Positions 1 to 7,833 of a DNA stretch of 40,429 bases are shown here, in pieces (the stretch's first letter is position 1; each line of letters opens with the position of its first letter). The notes below the pieces were generated by a model. It was not told the DNA's origin and searched no databases. It was given only the letters and a program-made list of their open reading frames with translations. A program made the translations under genes and the position numbers. The DNA comes from Clostridia bacterium (lineage in GTDB: Bacteria; Bacillota; Clostridia; Christensenellales; Aristaeellaceae): the NCBI GenBank assembly GCA_017476605.1, contig JAFUZM010000141.1:1-40429 (forward strand), given 5' to 3'.

Positions 1-270
1 AATGCACATGGAAACGATGCAGACGAACATGATCCAGCCTCGTTTCAGATCAATGTTCTTATGCTTTGCATACGTATATGTCGTCACTGCCGAGCCAAGG
101 ATGTCCGAAGCCAGCGCAATCGCTGTCGCCTGATACGCCCCTGTTTCCCCTGCAAAGGAAGGGCAGAGGACAATCAGGATCGGGACCATCACCGTAGCGG
201 CAGACAGTCCTGCAAGCCCGGTGCCCACACCTGCCCCAAGAGATGCCAGCACATACCATATCCATTCCAT
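1..270 (-). CDS. TauE/SafE-type membrane permease, C-terminus cut by window edge
   Basis: Ninety codons are visible, from ATG (270-268) to the window edge. The start is supported by an AGGTGG site just upstream. The protein begins MEWIWYVLASLGAGVGTGLAGLSAATVMVPI in style: a first hydrophobic helix carrying the Gly/Ala-rich GAGVGTGLAGLSAATV segment typical of TauE/SafE (DUF81) sulfite or anion exporters. A second helix follows (AIALASDILGSAVTTYTYAK), then a short basic loop (KHKNIDLKRG) and the start of a third helix. The family are polytopic inner-membrane permeases of about 250 residues, so roughly two thirds is missing. Substrate cannot be assigned from this fragment. It is transcribed divergently from the ABC exporter pair. 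Confidence 0.75.
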   Translation of the reverse strand, partial: MEWIWYVLASLGAGVGTGLAGLSAATVMVPILIVLCPSFAGETGAYQATAIALASDILGSAVTTYTYAKHKNIDLKRGWIMFVCIVSMCI

Positions 271-329
271 GTTTCCACCTCGTGTGTCTATTGTCTATAT
301 GAAGCCTCCATCCTGTGGAGAGGAATCCC

Positions 330-359
330 ATTATAGCATTTTTTCTGTTTCATTGTCAT
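330..359 (-). promoter_or_regulatory. Probable sigma-A promoter for the TauE-like gene
   Basis: On the minus strand a TATAAT -10 box (335-330) is preceded, across an 18-bp spacer, by ATGACA (359-354), one mismatch from TTGACA. It lies about 60 bp upstream of the start codon at 270. Confidence 0.55.
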
Positions 360-526
360 CCGCAGCCCTGCCGTTTTCCGGATGCTCTCATGCACCCGTC
401 CATTCCAAAATTTCACGTCGGTCAGTTTTTTGCATTCGCAGCGGAAAAGCAGCCAATTCTGCCTCTTCTGCGCTTTGAAAGCACCGCAATAACGTCTGAC
501 CCCATACAGGCAGCACAAAATAGATG

Positions 527-555
527 GTGACAATATGTCAAAGACATGATAAAAT
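527..555 (+). promoter_or_regulatory. Probable promoter of the ABC exporter pair, with overlapping dyads in the spacer
   Basis: GTGACA (527-532) and TAAAAT (550-555) are separated by 17 bp. The spacer carries two overlapping inverted repeats, TGACA-ATA-TGTCA (528-540) and ATGTC-AAA-GACAT (535-547). Such dyads between the -35 and -10 boxes are typical repressor operators. No regulator gene is adjacent within the window. Apart from the two promoters and the leader structure, nothing else is recognisable between 271 and 692. Confidence 0.5.
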
Positions 556-573
556 AGCGCGGACATATAAAAC

Positions 574-649
574 AGAGAGCTCACCAAATAAAGCAGGCCC
601 TTTGCCCACGATTCAACGGCACATCTGCCCTATACCCGCTCTCTTTTTT
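574..649 (+). promoter_or_regulatory. Candidate transcription attenuator in the exporter 5' leader
   Basis: AGAGAGC (574-580) can pair with GCTCTCT (638-644), directly followed by a T run ending at 649. Inside, GCAG (593-596) can pair with CTGC (625-628), and GCC (604-606) with GGC (618-620). This forms a long interrupted stem ending in a U tract between the promoter and the start at 693. No convincing leader ORF with a ribosome binding site was found. The helices are short and widely spaced, so this is tentative. Confidence 0.35.
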
Positions 650-692
650 CGTCCAGCACAGTCCACTGACTTTCCAGGAGAAGAAGCACAAG

Positions 693-2465
693 ATGATAAA
701 GATATTTCGGTACATGAGAAAGAGAGAGCGGCTTCTTGCCCTTCTCTGCGTGTTTCTCGTCGCCGGCACCGTCTGGTTTGACCTCACGATGCCGGATTAT
801 ATGAGTGATATTACCAGGCTCATCGTGACACCGGGGAGCGCCATGAGCGACATTGGGGGCTCCGGCATGAAGATGCTGCTGTGTGACTTTGGAAGTGCGC
901 TGCTCTCCATCCTTGTCGGATACTTTGCCGCCAAACTGGCCTCCAATTTCAGCTATACCATCCGGGAAAAGGTGTTCCACAGAGTCATTGACTTTGGCGC
1001 CTCTGAAATCAAACGGTTCTCAACCCCCAGCCTGATTACAAGAACCACCAATGACATTACACAGATCCAGATGGTGGTCGCCATGGGCCTGCAGGTGATG
1101 ATCAAGGCCCCCATCATGGCCGTCTGGGCCATCCTCAAAATCGTAGGCAAGAACTGGCAGTTATCCCTTGTGACCGCTGCAGCCGTGGTCATCATCATCA
1201 CGGTCATTTTCATCCTGATGTGGCAGGTCCTGCCGAAATTCCGGATCGTCCAGCAGCAGATTGATGATGTCAACCGGATCACAAGAGAAAACCTGACCGG
1301 TCTTCGTATTGTCCGAGCCTTCAACGCCGAGCAGTATCAGGAAGACAAGTTTGAATCCGCCAACCAAAACCTCATGTCCACTCAGCTGTTTACTGCCCGT
1401 CGCATGGCCATCCTTATGCCGTTTATCAGTTTCGTCATGAGCGGACTTTCCCTGGCCATCTACTGGGTCGGTGCCATGCTTGTAAACGGCATTCCCGTGA
1501 CCGGGCTTGCCGCCATTTCCCAGCGCGTAGAGATGTTCAGTGAGGTCGTCGTTTTCTCCTCCTACGCCATCTACGTCGTCATGTCCTTCATGATGCTGGT
1601 GGCGATCTTCATCATGCTCCCGCGCGCTCAGGTATCCGCCGCCCGCATCTGGGAGGTCCTCAGTACCGAGCCTGTCGTCAAAAGCGGAAACGGCGCATCC
1701 GCAGCACAGAAGGGAAGCCTTCACTTCGATCATGTCACTTTCCGCTATGCCGATGCCTCCGAGGACTGTTTAAGCGATATCACCTTCACCGCCAATCCCG
1801 GCGAAACCGTTGCCTTTATCGGCGCAACCGGAAGTGGAAAAACCACACTGGTTTCCCTGGCTGCACGGCTGTATGACGCCACTTCGGGCACGATTACCCT
1901 GGACGGTGAGGACATTCGCTCCTATACCTTTGACCAGCTCTACGGGAAAATCGGCTATATCTCTCAAAAAGCCGTCCTCTTCTCCGGTACAGTGGAGGAC
2001 AATGTCACATTCGGCAATGCCGGACATCCCATCTCAAAAGAGGACTGGGAAGCTGCACTTGAGATCGCTCAGGCTGCTGACTTTGTTGACAATCTGCCGG
2101 GCAAGACGCAGGGACAGATTGCCCAGGGCGGCACGAACCTCTCCGGTGGGCAGAAGCAGCGCCTGTCCATTGCAAGGGCCATTGCCCGCAAGCCCGAAAT
2201 CCTGATCTTTGACGATTCCTTCTCCGCTCTTGATTTCAAGACAGATGCTGCTCTCAGAAAACACCTGTCTCAGGATCTCGCCGGCACAACCTGTCTGATT
2301 GTCGCCCAACGAATCGGAACCATTCAGAATGCAGACCGCATCATCGTCCTGGATGAGGGCAGAATTGTCGGTATGGGGACCCATCCGGAGCTCATGCAAA
2401 CCTGCACTGTCTACCAGGAAATTGCAAACAGCCAGCTCTCTCAGGCGGAATTGGAGGCGAATTAA
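693..2465 (+). CDS. ABC exporter half-transporter with degenerate ATPase site (heterodimer subunit 1)
   Basis: A 590-residue type-I ABC exporter half: an N-terminal transmembrane domain (about 1-320), then a nucleotide-binding domain. Visible motifs are Walker A GATGSGKT (377-384), signature LSGGQ (483-487) and Walker B ILIFDD (503-508). The residue after the Walker B Asp, normally the catalytic Glu, is Asp508. That substitution marks the degenerate half of asymmetric exporters such as TM287/288, LmrCD and BmrCD. The start is supported by a GGAGAAG site. The gene directly abuts the second half-transporter (TAA then ATG), indicating translational coupling. The likely role is ATP-driven efflux of drugs, lipids or peptides across the cytoplasmic membrane; substrate is unknown. 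Confidence 0.93.
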   Translation: MIKIFRYMRKRERLLALLCVFLVAGTVWFDLTMPDYMSDITRLIVTPGSAMSDIGGSGMKMLLCDFGSALLSILVGYFAAKLASNFSYTIREKVFHRVIDFGASEIKRFSTPSLITRTTNDITQIQMVVAMGLQVMIKAPIMAVWAILKIVGKNWQLSLVTAAAVVIIITVIFILMWQVLPKFRIVQQQIDDVNRITRENLTGLRIVRAFNAEQYQEDKFESANQNLMSTQLFTARRMAILMPFISFVMSGLSLAIYWVGAMLVNGIPVTGLAAISQRVEMFSEVVVFSSYAIYVVMSFMMLVAIFIMLPRAQVSAARIWEVLSTEPVVKSGNGASAAQKGSLHFDHVTFRYADASEDCLSDITFTANPGETVAFIGATGSGKTTLVSLAARLYDATSGTITLDGEDIRSYTFDQLYGKIGYISQKAVLFSGTVEDNVTFGNAGHPISKEDWEAALEIAQAADFVDNLPGKTQGQIAQGGTNLSGGQKQRLSIARAIARKPEILIFDDSFSALDFKTDAALRKHLSQDLAGTTCLIVAQRIGTIQNADRIIVLDEGRIVGMGTHPELMQTCTVYQEIANSQLSQAELEAN

Positions 2466-4277
2466 ATGCAGAGAAATTCCGGAAGAGGGCCAAGAGGCCC
2501 TCGTGGCCGTGTCATTGAAAAGCCACACAATCTGAAAAAAGCGCTTTCCGACCTGCTTAACTATTGCAAAAAGGACCTTCCCATTGTCGTCATCTCGCTT
2601 ATCTTTGCCGTTCTCGGCGCCACACTGACCATTGCCGGTCCCAGTCAGATCAGCAGGATCACCAACCTGATCACAGAGGGACTCATGACCACCATCGACA
2701 TGGAGGCCATTGGCCGCGTCGGCCTGTTCCTGCTCCTCCTCTTCGCCTGCTCTGTCCTTTGTACCTTTCTGCAGCATTACCTGATGGCAGGATTCAACCA
2801 GCGTCTCTCAAAGCGCATGCGCAAAGAGATCGTGGAGAAGATCAACCGGCTGCACCTCAGCTATTTCAATTTTCACGAGACCGGAGACGTTCTCTCCCGT
2901 GTCACCAATGATGTGGACACCATCGGTTTTTCCCTTTCCAACTCGCTGGCCACCATCGTCTCCTCGGCTGCCCAGTTTATCGGCTGCCTCATCATGATGA
3001 TCGCAACCAACATCATCATGGCAGGCACCTCCGTTCTCTCAACGATGATCGCCATGTCTGTCATGATCCTGATCATCGGGCGAAGCCAGAAGTATTTCGT
3101 TGCCCGCCAGAAGAACCTGGGCGCACTCAACGGCTATATTGAGGAGATGTACACCGGGCACGACATCATCCGTACCTCCAATGCCGATCAGCAGGTAAAA
3201 GACGAGTTTGGCACTCTCAATGCCGCCGTACGCGAAGCCAATTTCAAGTCTCAGTTCCTGGGTGGACTCATGCAGCCACTCATGAATTTCATCGGCAATT
3301 TCGGCTATGTCGCCGTCTGTGTCGTCGGTGCTCTGCTTGCCATGAACGGCCAGATCTCCTTTGGTGTCATCACCGCCTTCATGATCTATGTCCGGCAGTT
3401 CCAGAGCCCCGTTCAGCAGATTGCACAGGCCATGACCAATCTGCAGTCCGCCGCCGCAGCCGCCGAACGTGTCTTTGAGTTCCTCGGCGAAAGTGAGATG
3501 GAGGATGAGTCGGAGAAGACAAGAGCGCTTTCCCATGTCCGCGGTGAGGTCGAATTCCGGCATGTGAAATTTGCCTATCCGGACAAGCCCGAGGAGACAA
3601 TCATCCGGGACTTCTCCGTCCACGTGCAGCCCGGACAGAAGGTCGCCATCGTCGGTCCGACCGGCGCCGGTAAAACGACCCTTGTCAATCTCCTGATGCG
3701 CTTTTATGAAGTCTCAGGCGGTGAAATCCGCATTGACGGCATCCGAACCACGGACATGAGCCGCAAAGCTGTCCATGATCTTTTCGGAATGGTCCTGCAG
3801 GACACCTGGCTGTTTGAGGGAACCGTACGGGAAAACCTCATCTACAACACGCAGGGAGTCACAGATGAACAGATGAAAGCCGCGTGCAAAGCCTGTGGCA
3901 TCCACAGCTTCATCAAGGCACTGCCTCAGGGATATGACACTCCCCTCAGCGACAACACCGCCATTTCTGCCGGACAAAAGCAGCTCATGACCATTGCAAG
4001 AGCCATGATTCAAAACAGCCCCATGCTGATTCTGGATGAGGCAACCTCCTCCGTAGATACCCGCACAGAAGCGCTCACGCAGCGTGCAATGGATCAGCTG
4101 ACAGAGGAACGTACCAGCTTTGTCATTGCACACCGCCTGTCCACCATTCGCAATGCTGACATCATCCTGGTTCTGAGAGATGGCGACATCGTAGAGCAGG
4201 GCAGCCATGAAGCACTCATGCAGAAAGCCGGCTTCTATGCTGAGCTTTACAACAGCCAGTTTGATCAGGCCAGTTGA
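2466..4277 (+). CDS. ABC exporter half-transporter with consensus ATPase site (heterodimer subunit 2)
   Basis: A 603-residue type-I ABC exporter half starting immediately after the stop of the preceding gene. A basic, Gly/Arg-rich N-terminus leads into six predicted membrane helices. The nucleotide-binding domain has Walker A GPTGAGKT (397-404), Walker B LILDE with catalytic Glu525, and a deviant signature ISAGQ (500-504) instead of LSGGQ. In asymmetric exporters the degenerate site is built from the first subunit's Walker motifs and the second subunit's signature. Asp508 in subunit 1 and ISAGQ here therefore map to the same composite site, while the other site is fully consensus. This complementarity supports an obligate heterodimer. 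A strong terminator follows at 4333. Confidence 0.93.
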   Translation: MQRNSGRGPRGPRGRVIEKPHNLKKALSDLLNYCKKDLPIVVISLIFAVLGATLTIAGPSQISRITNLITEGLMTTIDMEAIGRVGLFLLLLFACSVLCTFLQHYLMAGFNQRLSKRMRKEIVEKINRLHLSYFNFHETGDVLSRVTNDVDTIGFSLSNSLATIVSSAAQFIGCLIMMIATNIIMAGTSVLSTMIAMSVMILIIGRSQKYFVARQKNLGALNGYIEEMYTGHDIIRTSNADQQVKDEFGTLNAAVREANFKSQFLGGLMQPLMNFIGNFGYVAVCVVGALLAMNGQISFGVITAFMIYVRQFQSPVQQIAQAMTNLQSAAAAAERVFEFLGESEMEDESEKTRALSHVRGEVEFRHVKFAYPDKPEETIIRDFSVHVQPGQKVAIVGPTGAGKTTLVNLLMRFYEVSGGEIRIDGIRTTDMSRKAVHDLFGMVLQDTWLFEGTVRENLIYNTQGVTDEQMKAACKACGIHSFIKALPQGYDTPLSDNTAISAGQKQLMTIARAMIQNSPMLILDEATSSVDTRTEALTQRAMDQLTEERTSFVIAHRLSTIRNADIILVLRDGDIVEQGSHEALMQKAGFYAELYNSQFDQAS

Positions 4278-4332
4278 TTGTCCGCATCAGCCGTTCCAGC
4301 CTCACATAAAGCACATTTTAGGGGGAACCCGG

Positions 4333-4364
4333 AATCGTCTGCCTTATGGCAGACGATTCTTTTT
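4333..4364 (+). terminator. Intrinsic terminator of the ABC exporter operon
   Basis: An 11-bp perfect stem, AATCGTCTGCC / GGCAGACGATT, with a TTAT loop is followed by CTTTTTC. It lies 56 bp after the stop codon. Confidence 0.85.
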
Positions 4365-4490
4365 CTCCTGCTCTCCATCTTCTTCTCACATCCGCATTTG
4401 ACAGACAGACAATTAGAAGCAAAGACATGCATATCCTATTCTCAAGCAGGATACCTTTCTCTCATCGTACGAATTGCATGCGCTGTCATA

Positions 4491-4544
4491 GAATTAAAGT
4501 GGCGGTGAACAAGAGAAAAGTCATGTTTACCGCCACTTTAATTC
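4491..4544. terminator. 20-bp inverted repeat, probable bidirectional terminator
   Basis: Arms 4491-4510 and 4525-4544 are complementary over 20 bp with one G-T wobble, around a 14-nt loop. The GTGGCGGT core is flanked by AATTAAA and TTTAATT, so either strand has an A-tract, GC stem and T-rich tail. It sits between the exporter operon (+) and the GH2 gene (-). Nothing else is recognisable between 4365 and 4656, apart from a weak imperfect hairpin at 4561-4593. Confidence 0.6.
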
Positions 4545-4656
4545 ACATAATGTTTTATCTGGCTTCGAAACGCATTTTTTTCGTTTCAGAGCCAATTAAA
4601 GCAAACAAAGCAGACGTCTTACCTGCCCGTTTTTTATTCGTTTTCCACGGAATCTC

Positions 4657-7334
4657 TTATTCATCCGCCTTTTCAAACAGTGACTGTATAAACGACAGCG
4701 GGAGACTCTGCAATGCGCCTGCAGGGCCTGCAAGATAATCGTAGATTGCCTGCTGCAGTGCTCTTGATTCGGGATAGTCAAGATTGTGAAGGTTCAAAGA
4801 GGAAACCATCAGACGCCCCTTGCCACATCTGCATTCAAAGAGCTTCGCCATAGGCCGCAAAAATGCATATGAATCCATTTCGGCAATGATGCACTCAATT
4901 CGCTCCGGCAGAACCATAGCACGCTGTACGGCCATCGGCCACCACTGCCAGTTGTTATAGGATTCCGTCGGGAATTGACTGAAAATCGGATGACGGGAAT
5001 CAATCAGCTGTCCCATCGTGCCACTCTGTTCGGGGAACGTGCATACTGACCAGAAATCCGGGCTAAACTGTGCCTGTACTGAATTTGGAATATCCTCCTG
5101 TGTGCTGTCCGGTGCCAGGTATACCGTTCCGCCCTCATCCAGGATTCGCAGTGCTTTTTCGTCCAGTGACCGGCACTCATACACCTCTGGTGGACAGACA
5201 GGATTCACGCATGGATACACCCAGATCGGATACACGTTTGTGATCCCAGAAAATGTTACAGCCAGGGTTAGTTTCTGAGCGTGGCTCACGATTGGAAACT
5301 CCAGTTCAATCTCACCCAGTTCGGTAAGACCGCCGCATTTTGCATCGCACCTGGAAAAGCTTCCATCTGCATGGATCTCCTCCCCAACGCAGGACCACTG
5401 TGCCGTTCCGGAAATGTCCGTCTTCCCATAGTTCGCCATCTGTACAGTCGCTGTGAGCGTTTCTCCTCCGGCATAGGTGAACCGTTTCAGCAACACCAGC
5501 GGAAGCGCTTCCCGGAAAAAGGCTGAAAACCGTTCAGGCTTCGAAAAGGCATATGGCTTCGCCTTAAGATGTGCATTCATCATTCCGATCAGGGCAGTTC
5601 CCTGGCCCGGAAAGTCCTGAAGGGATAAAAGAGAAATTCCGCTGTAGTCCTCCGTCCGAAGCGCCGCCTCTACCTCCGCCCGGTAACAGAGAAGGCTACA
5701 CTCACCGGTGGCGGAAACCATTTCGTTCCAGTGATTTCCAAGGCCTTTCCCTCGACCTTCTTTCTTATATGCCGAAGATTTTCCGGTGAGGTAACACCCC
5801 GGTAATCCTCTATTTCTCCAAAATCCGGAAGCACTTCATACTGACCCACTTCAAAGGAGAAGATCGGCTGTGCACTCACCTTACGAAGGGCATTTACCGT
5901 TTTGTCATAATTCCGACGGAGGTCTGGATATTCATGATTCAGCCATCCCTTTGGTCCATCACAGGTTGCCCGAACATCCCAGTCATAGTACATCATGGCC
6001 GTATAGAAATCGCTCGCCGGATCCGTGCCCAGGACTCCATAATGCACATTGGATCCGTTGGCATAAAGCCGTGTCGAGTCGTATTTCCTGCCCTCCTCGA
6101 TCAACTCATCCATAAACCGGTGTCCTGCCTCGTCAGCATGAAGCTCATTTCCCATGGTCAGCATCACGAAGGAAGGATGATTGGCAAAGGCCCTCAGGAT
6201 CTCCATCCATTCCGCTTTGTAATACCTTTTGCTTTCCTGTGTATGAAACGCATGCTCCGGATCCCAATGAGAAAGCTCCGGCTGCATCAGCATTCCCAGT
6301 TTATCCGCCGCTGTAAATGCTGCCTCCGGCGGACAATGACTGTGAAAGCGTACACAGTTTACCCCATATGCACGATACTTGTTTAAAATTTCAATCCAGG
6401 AGGACTCATCCATCGGTGGATATCCGGTTTCCGGAAAAACCGCACAGTTTGTTTCGCCGCGAAGGAAAATCCGCCTTCCATTGAGCATCAGGTGTCCATC
6501 CTGCGAAACAAACTCCCGGAGCCCAAAACATGCCTCCCTCGCCTTAAACCCATCTCCGGATACAGAGAGTGTGTAAAGATTGCCTTCATCAATATCCCAC
6601 TTCTTTGCATCCCTGGCAACCTCAAGGTCACGAATCCAGATACTCTGCTTCCCTTTTTGCAGTTCCATCCGGATCACTGCCGGGGACTCAAGCGCATCCG
6701 AGGAAATATGACAGTTTCCCTGCCAGGAAAGCGCACTGTCCATCTCAATGCAGATATCCAACTTCTCCCCCCGTGGATAGACACGCAGGTCCGACACGAA
6801 TATCTGCTGTTCTGTATACAGGCAAACGTTTCCCAGCAATCCGTTCCAGTTTGTCTGTGTTTCATTTGATGCGGCAGAGGAATAGACTATGGCATCTCTT
6901 GGCCATTCCGGATAGCTATTGTCAGAGAGGAACTCCAGTTGATCCTCCCCGGTCACCAGATCCGTTACCTCAAAGCAGTAGGGCGTCGAAATATTCGCAG
7001 GGCGCACAGGACTTGCTTCCCGTCCGTTTACCTTGAGACGCAGATGCCGGGCCCTCTCCACATAAACAAAAATCCTCTCTCCTTCCGGCTTTTTAAAAGA
7101 AACGTTCGTGATCAGAGTTGCCGGTCCCTCGTACGCATATTTTCTCGTCAGGCGAGTAACGATCGGATCGCCCGGCTGATAAAATCCAATCCGGCAAACA
7201 TCGTCTCTTTTCCACTGCTGCTCAGGATCATCCGGAAAGCCAATCCTGCTTTCGTCCAGCGTTCCGGGAATTCGAACGGATGTTTCGCATCCCGCGATCA
7301 TGCACGTCCATATTCCAGACAGATCAATCATCAT
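4657..7334 (-). pseudogene. Frameshifted GH2 family glycoside hydrolase (beta-galactosidase/glucuronidase-like)
   Basis: Two overlapping frames encode one GH2-type enzyme of about 890 residues. The upstream frame (7334 to 5670; start backed by AGGAGG) carries the sugar-binding and Ig-like domains and the TIM barrel. It has the acid/base motif GNELH (Glu397) and a probable nucleophile in SFEVGQY (Glu495). The downstream frame (from about 5721 to 4657) carries the C-terminal half, with RAEVEAALRT and SLQDFPGQGTALIG, typical of this subgroup. The frames differ by -1. Restoring one A in the minus-strand GGAAC at about 5726-5727 (to GGAAAC) gives a smooth ITG-NEMVSATGE junction. This points to a one-base deletion, or a sequencing error, inside a short A run. 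Without correction the protein ends soon after the barrel. Substrate is unknown; beta-linked galactose, glucuronate or alpha-L-arabinopyranose units are possible. Confidence 0.85.
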
Positions 7335-7352
7335 CTTTTCTCCTCCTCAGGT

Positions 7353-7419
7353 GAGAGCTCCAAAGAACCTTTTACTGATCCCTGTTCCATGAAGAACAGG
7401 GCACGCCAAAGGTACTCTC
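7353..7419 (-). promoter_or_regulatory. Leader hairpin upstream of the GH2 gene
   Basis: An 8-bp stem, CCCTGTTC (7380-7387) with GAACAGGG (7394-7401), is flanked by further pairing of ACCTTT with AAAGGT (7408-7413), and of GAGAG (7353-7357) with CTCTC (7415-7419). The structure lies between the probable -10 box and the ribosome binding site of the GH2 gene. It could stabilise or regulate the transcript; no known riboswitch was recognised. Confidence 0.35.
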
Positions 7420-7440
7420 AGTGATTCATGGTTTTGGGGC

Positions 7441-7449
7441 ATTATAGCA
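7441..7449 (-). promoter_or_regulatory. Extended -10 promoter element for the GH2 gene
   Basis: On the minus strand TGCTATAAT matches an extended -10 (TGN-TATAAT). No good -35 box is visible. It lies about 107 bp upstream of the GH2 start codon at 7334. Confidence 0.4.
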
Positions 7450-7671
7450 GACATCCGCCAACATACGCCAGTATTTCAAAACTTTCCCATCCGAAATTCT
7501 TCTATTGTGCTTTTCAAAGCCAGCAACTCGTGTGCACACGTTTTCTCCCCGAATCTGTCTCTTTCTTTTTCCCATTTGCACCCATTTCACACACAGAAGG
7601 AATCCGCATTTCACAATATGATGACACACTGTTTTCGCCTTTCCTTGTCATCTTCAAACGTTTGGTCCGAA

Positions 7672-7790
7672 AAAAATCACTACAAAAATATTGGATTCTT
7701 CTCTAAAACTCCCTTGAAAAATATTTCTTTATAAAGCAAAACTCCCTTGAAAAATATTTAAATTTCAAAAAAACTCCCTTGAAAAATATT
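7672..7790 (+). repeat. Four-copy direct repeat array upstream of the AAA ATPase gene
   Basis: Three copies of a 21-bp unit, AAAACTCCCTTGAAAAATAT plus T, start at 7705, 7738 and 7770. A degenerate fourth copy starts at 7672 (17 of 21 bases match). Spacing is 33, 33 and 32 bp, close to three helical turns, so all copies face the same side of the helix. The spacers (11-12 bp) are AT-rich and unrelated. The array ends about 43 bp before the ATPase start. It is too short and its spacers too small for CRISPR; a cooperative operator array is more likely. The flanking 7450-7670 stretch shows nothing recognisable. Confidence 0.8.
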
Positions 7791-7833
7791 CACTTTTGCA
7801 TATATTATACTCATGTGCAAAAAGGAGAAGGTT

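Noticed and set aside
288-587. Possible small gene on the minus strand between the TauE-like and exporter genes
   Set aside because: No ribosome binding site, no family resemblance, and it overlaps two good promoters; a MarR-type regulator was looked for and not found.
4561-4593. Second terminator after the GH2 gene
   Set aside because: The stem has mismatches and no T-run on the minus strand; the 4491-4544 inverted repeat is the better candidate.
5670-5790. Programmed -1 frameshift in the GH2 gene
   Set aside because: No X-XXY-YYZ slippery heptamer at the junction and no obvious downstream pseudoknot; a one-base deletion in an A run fits better.
7672-7790. CRISPR-like array
   Set aside because: Only four repeats, with 11-12 bp AT-rich spacers and no cas genes; the position next to a promoter suits an operator array.
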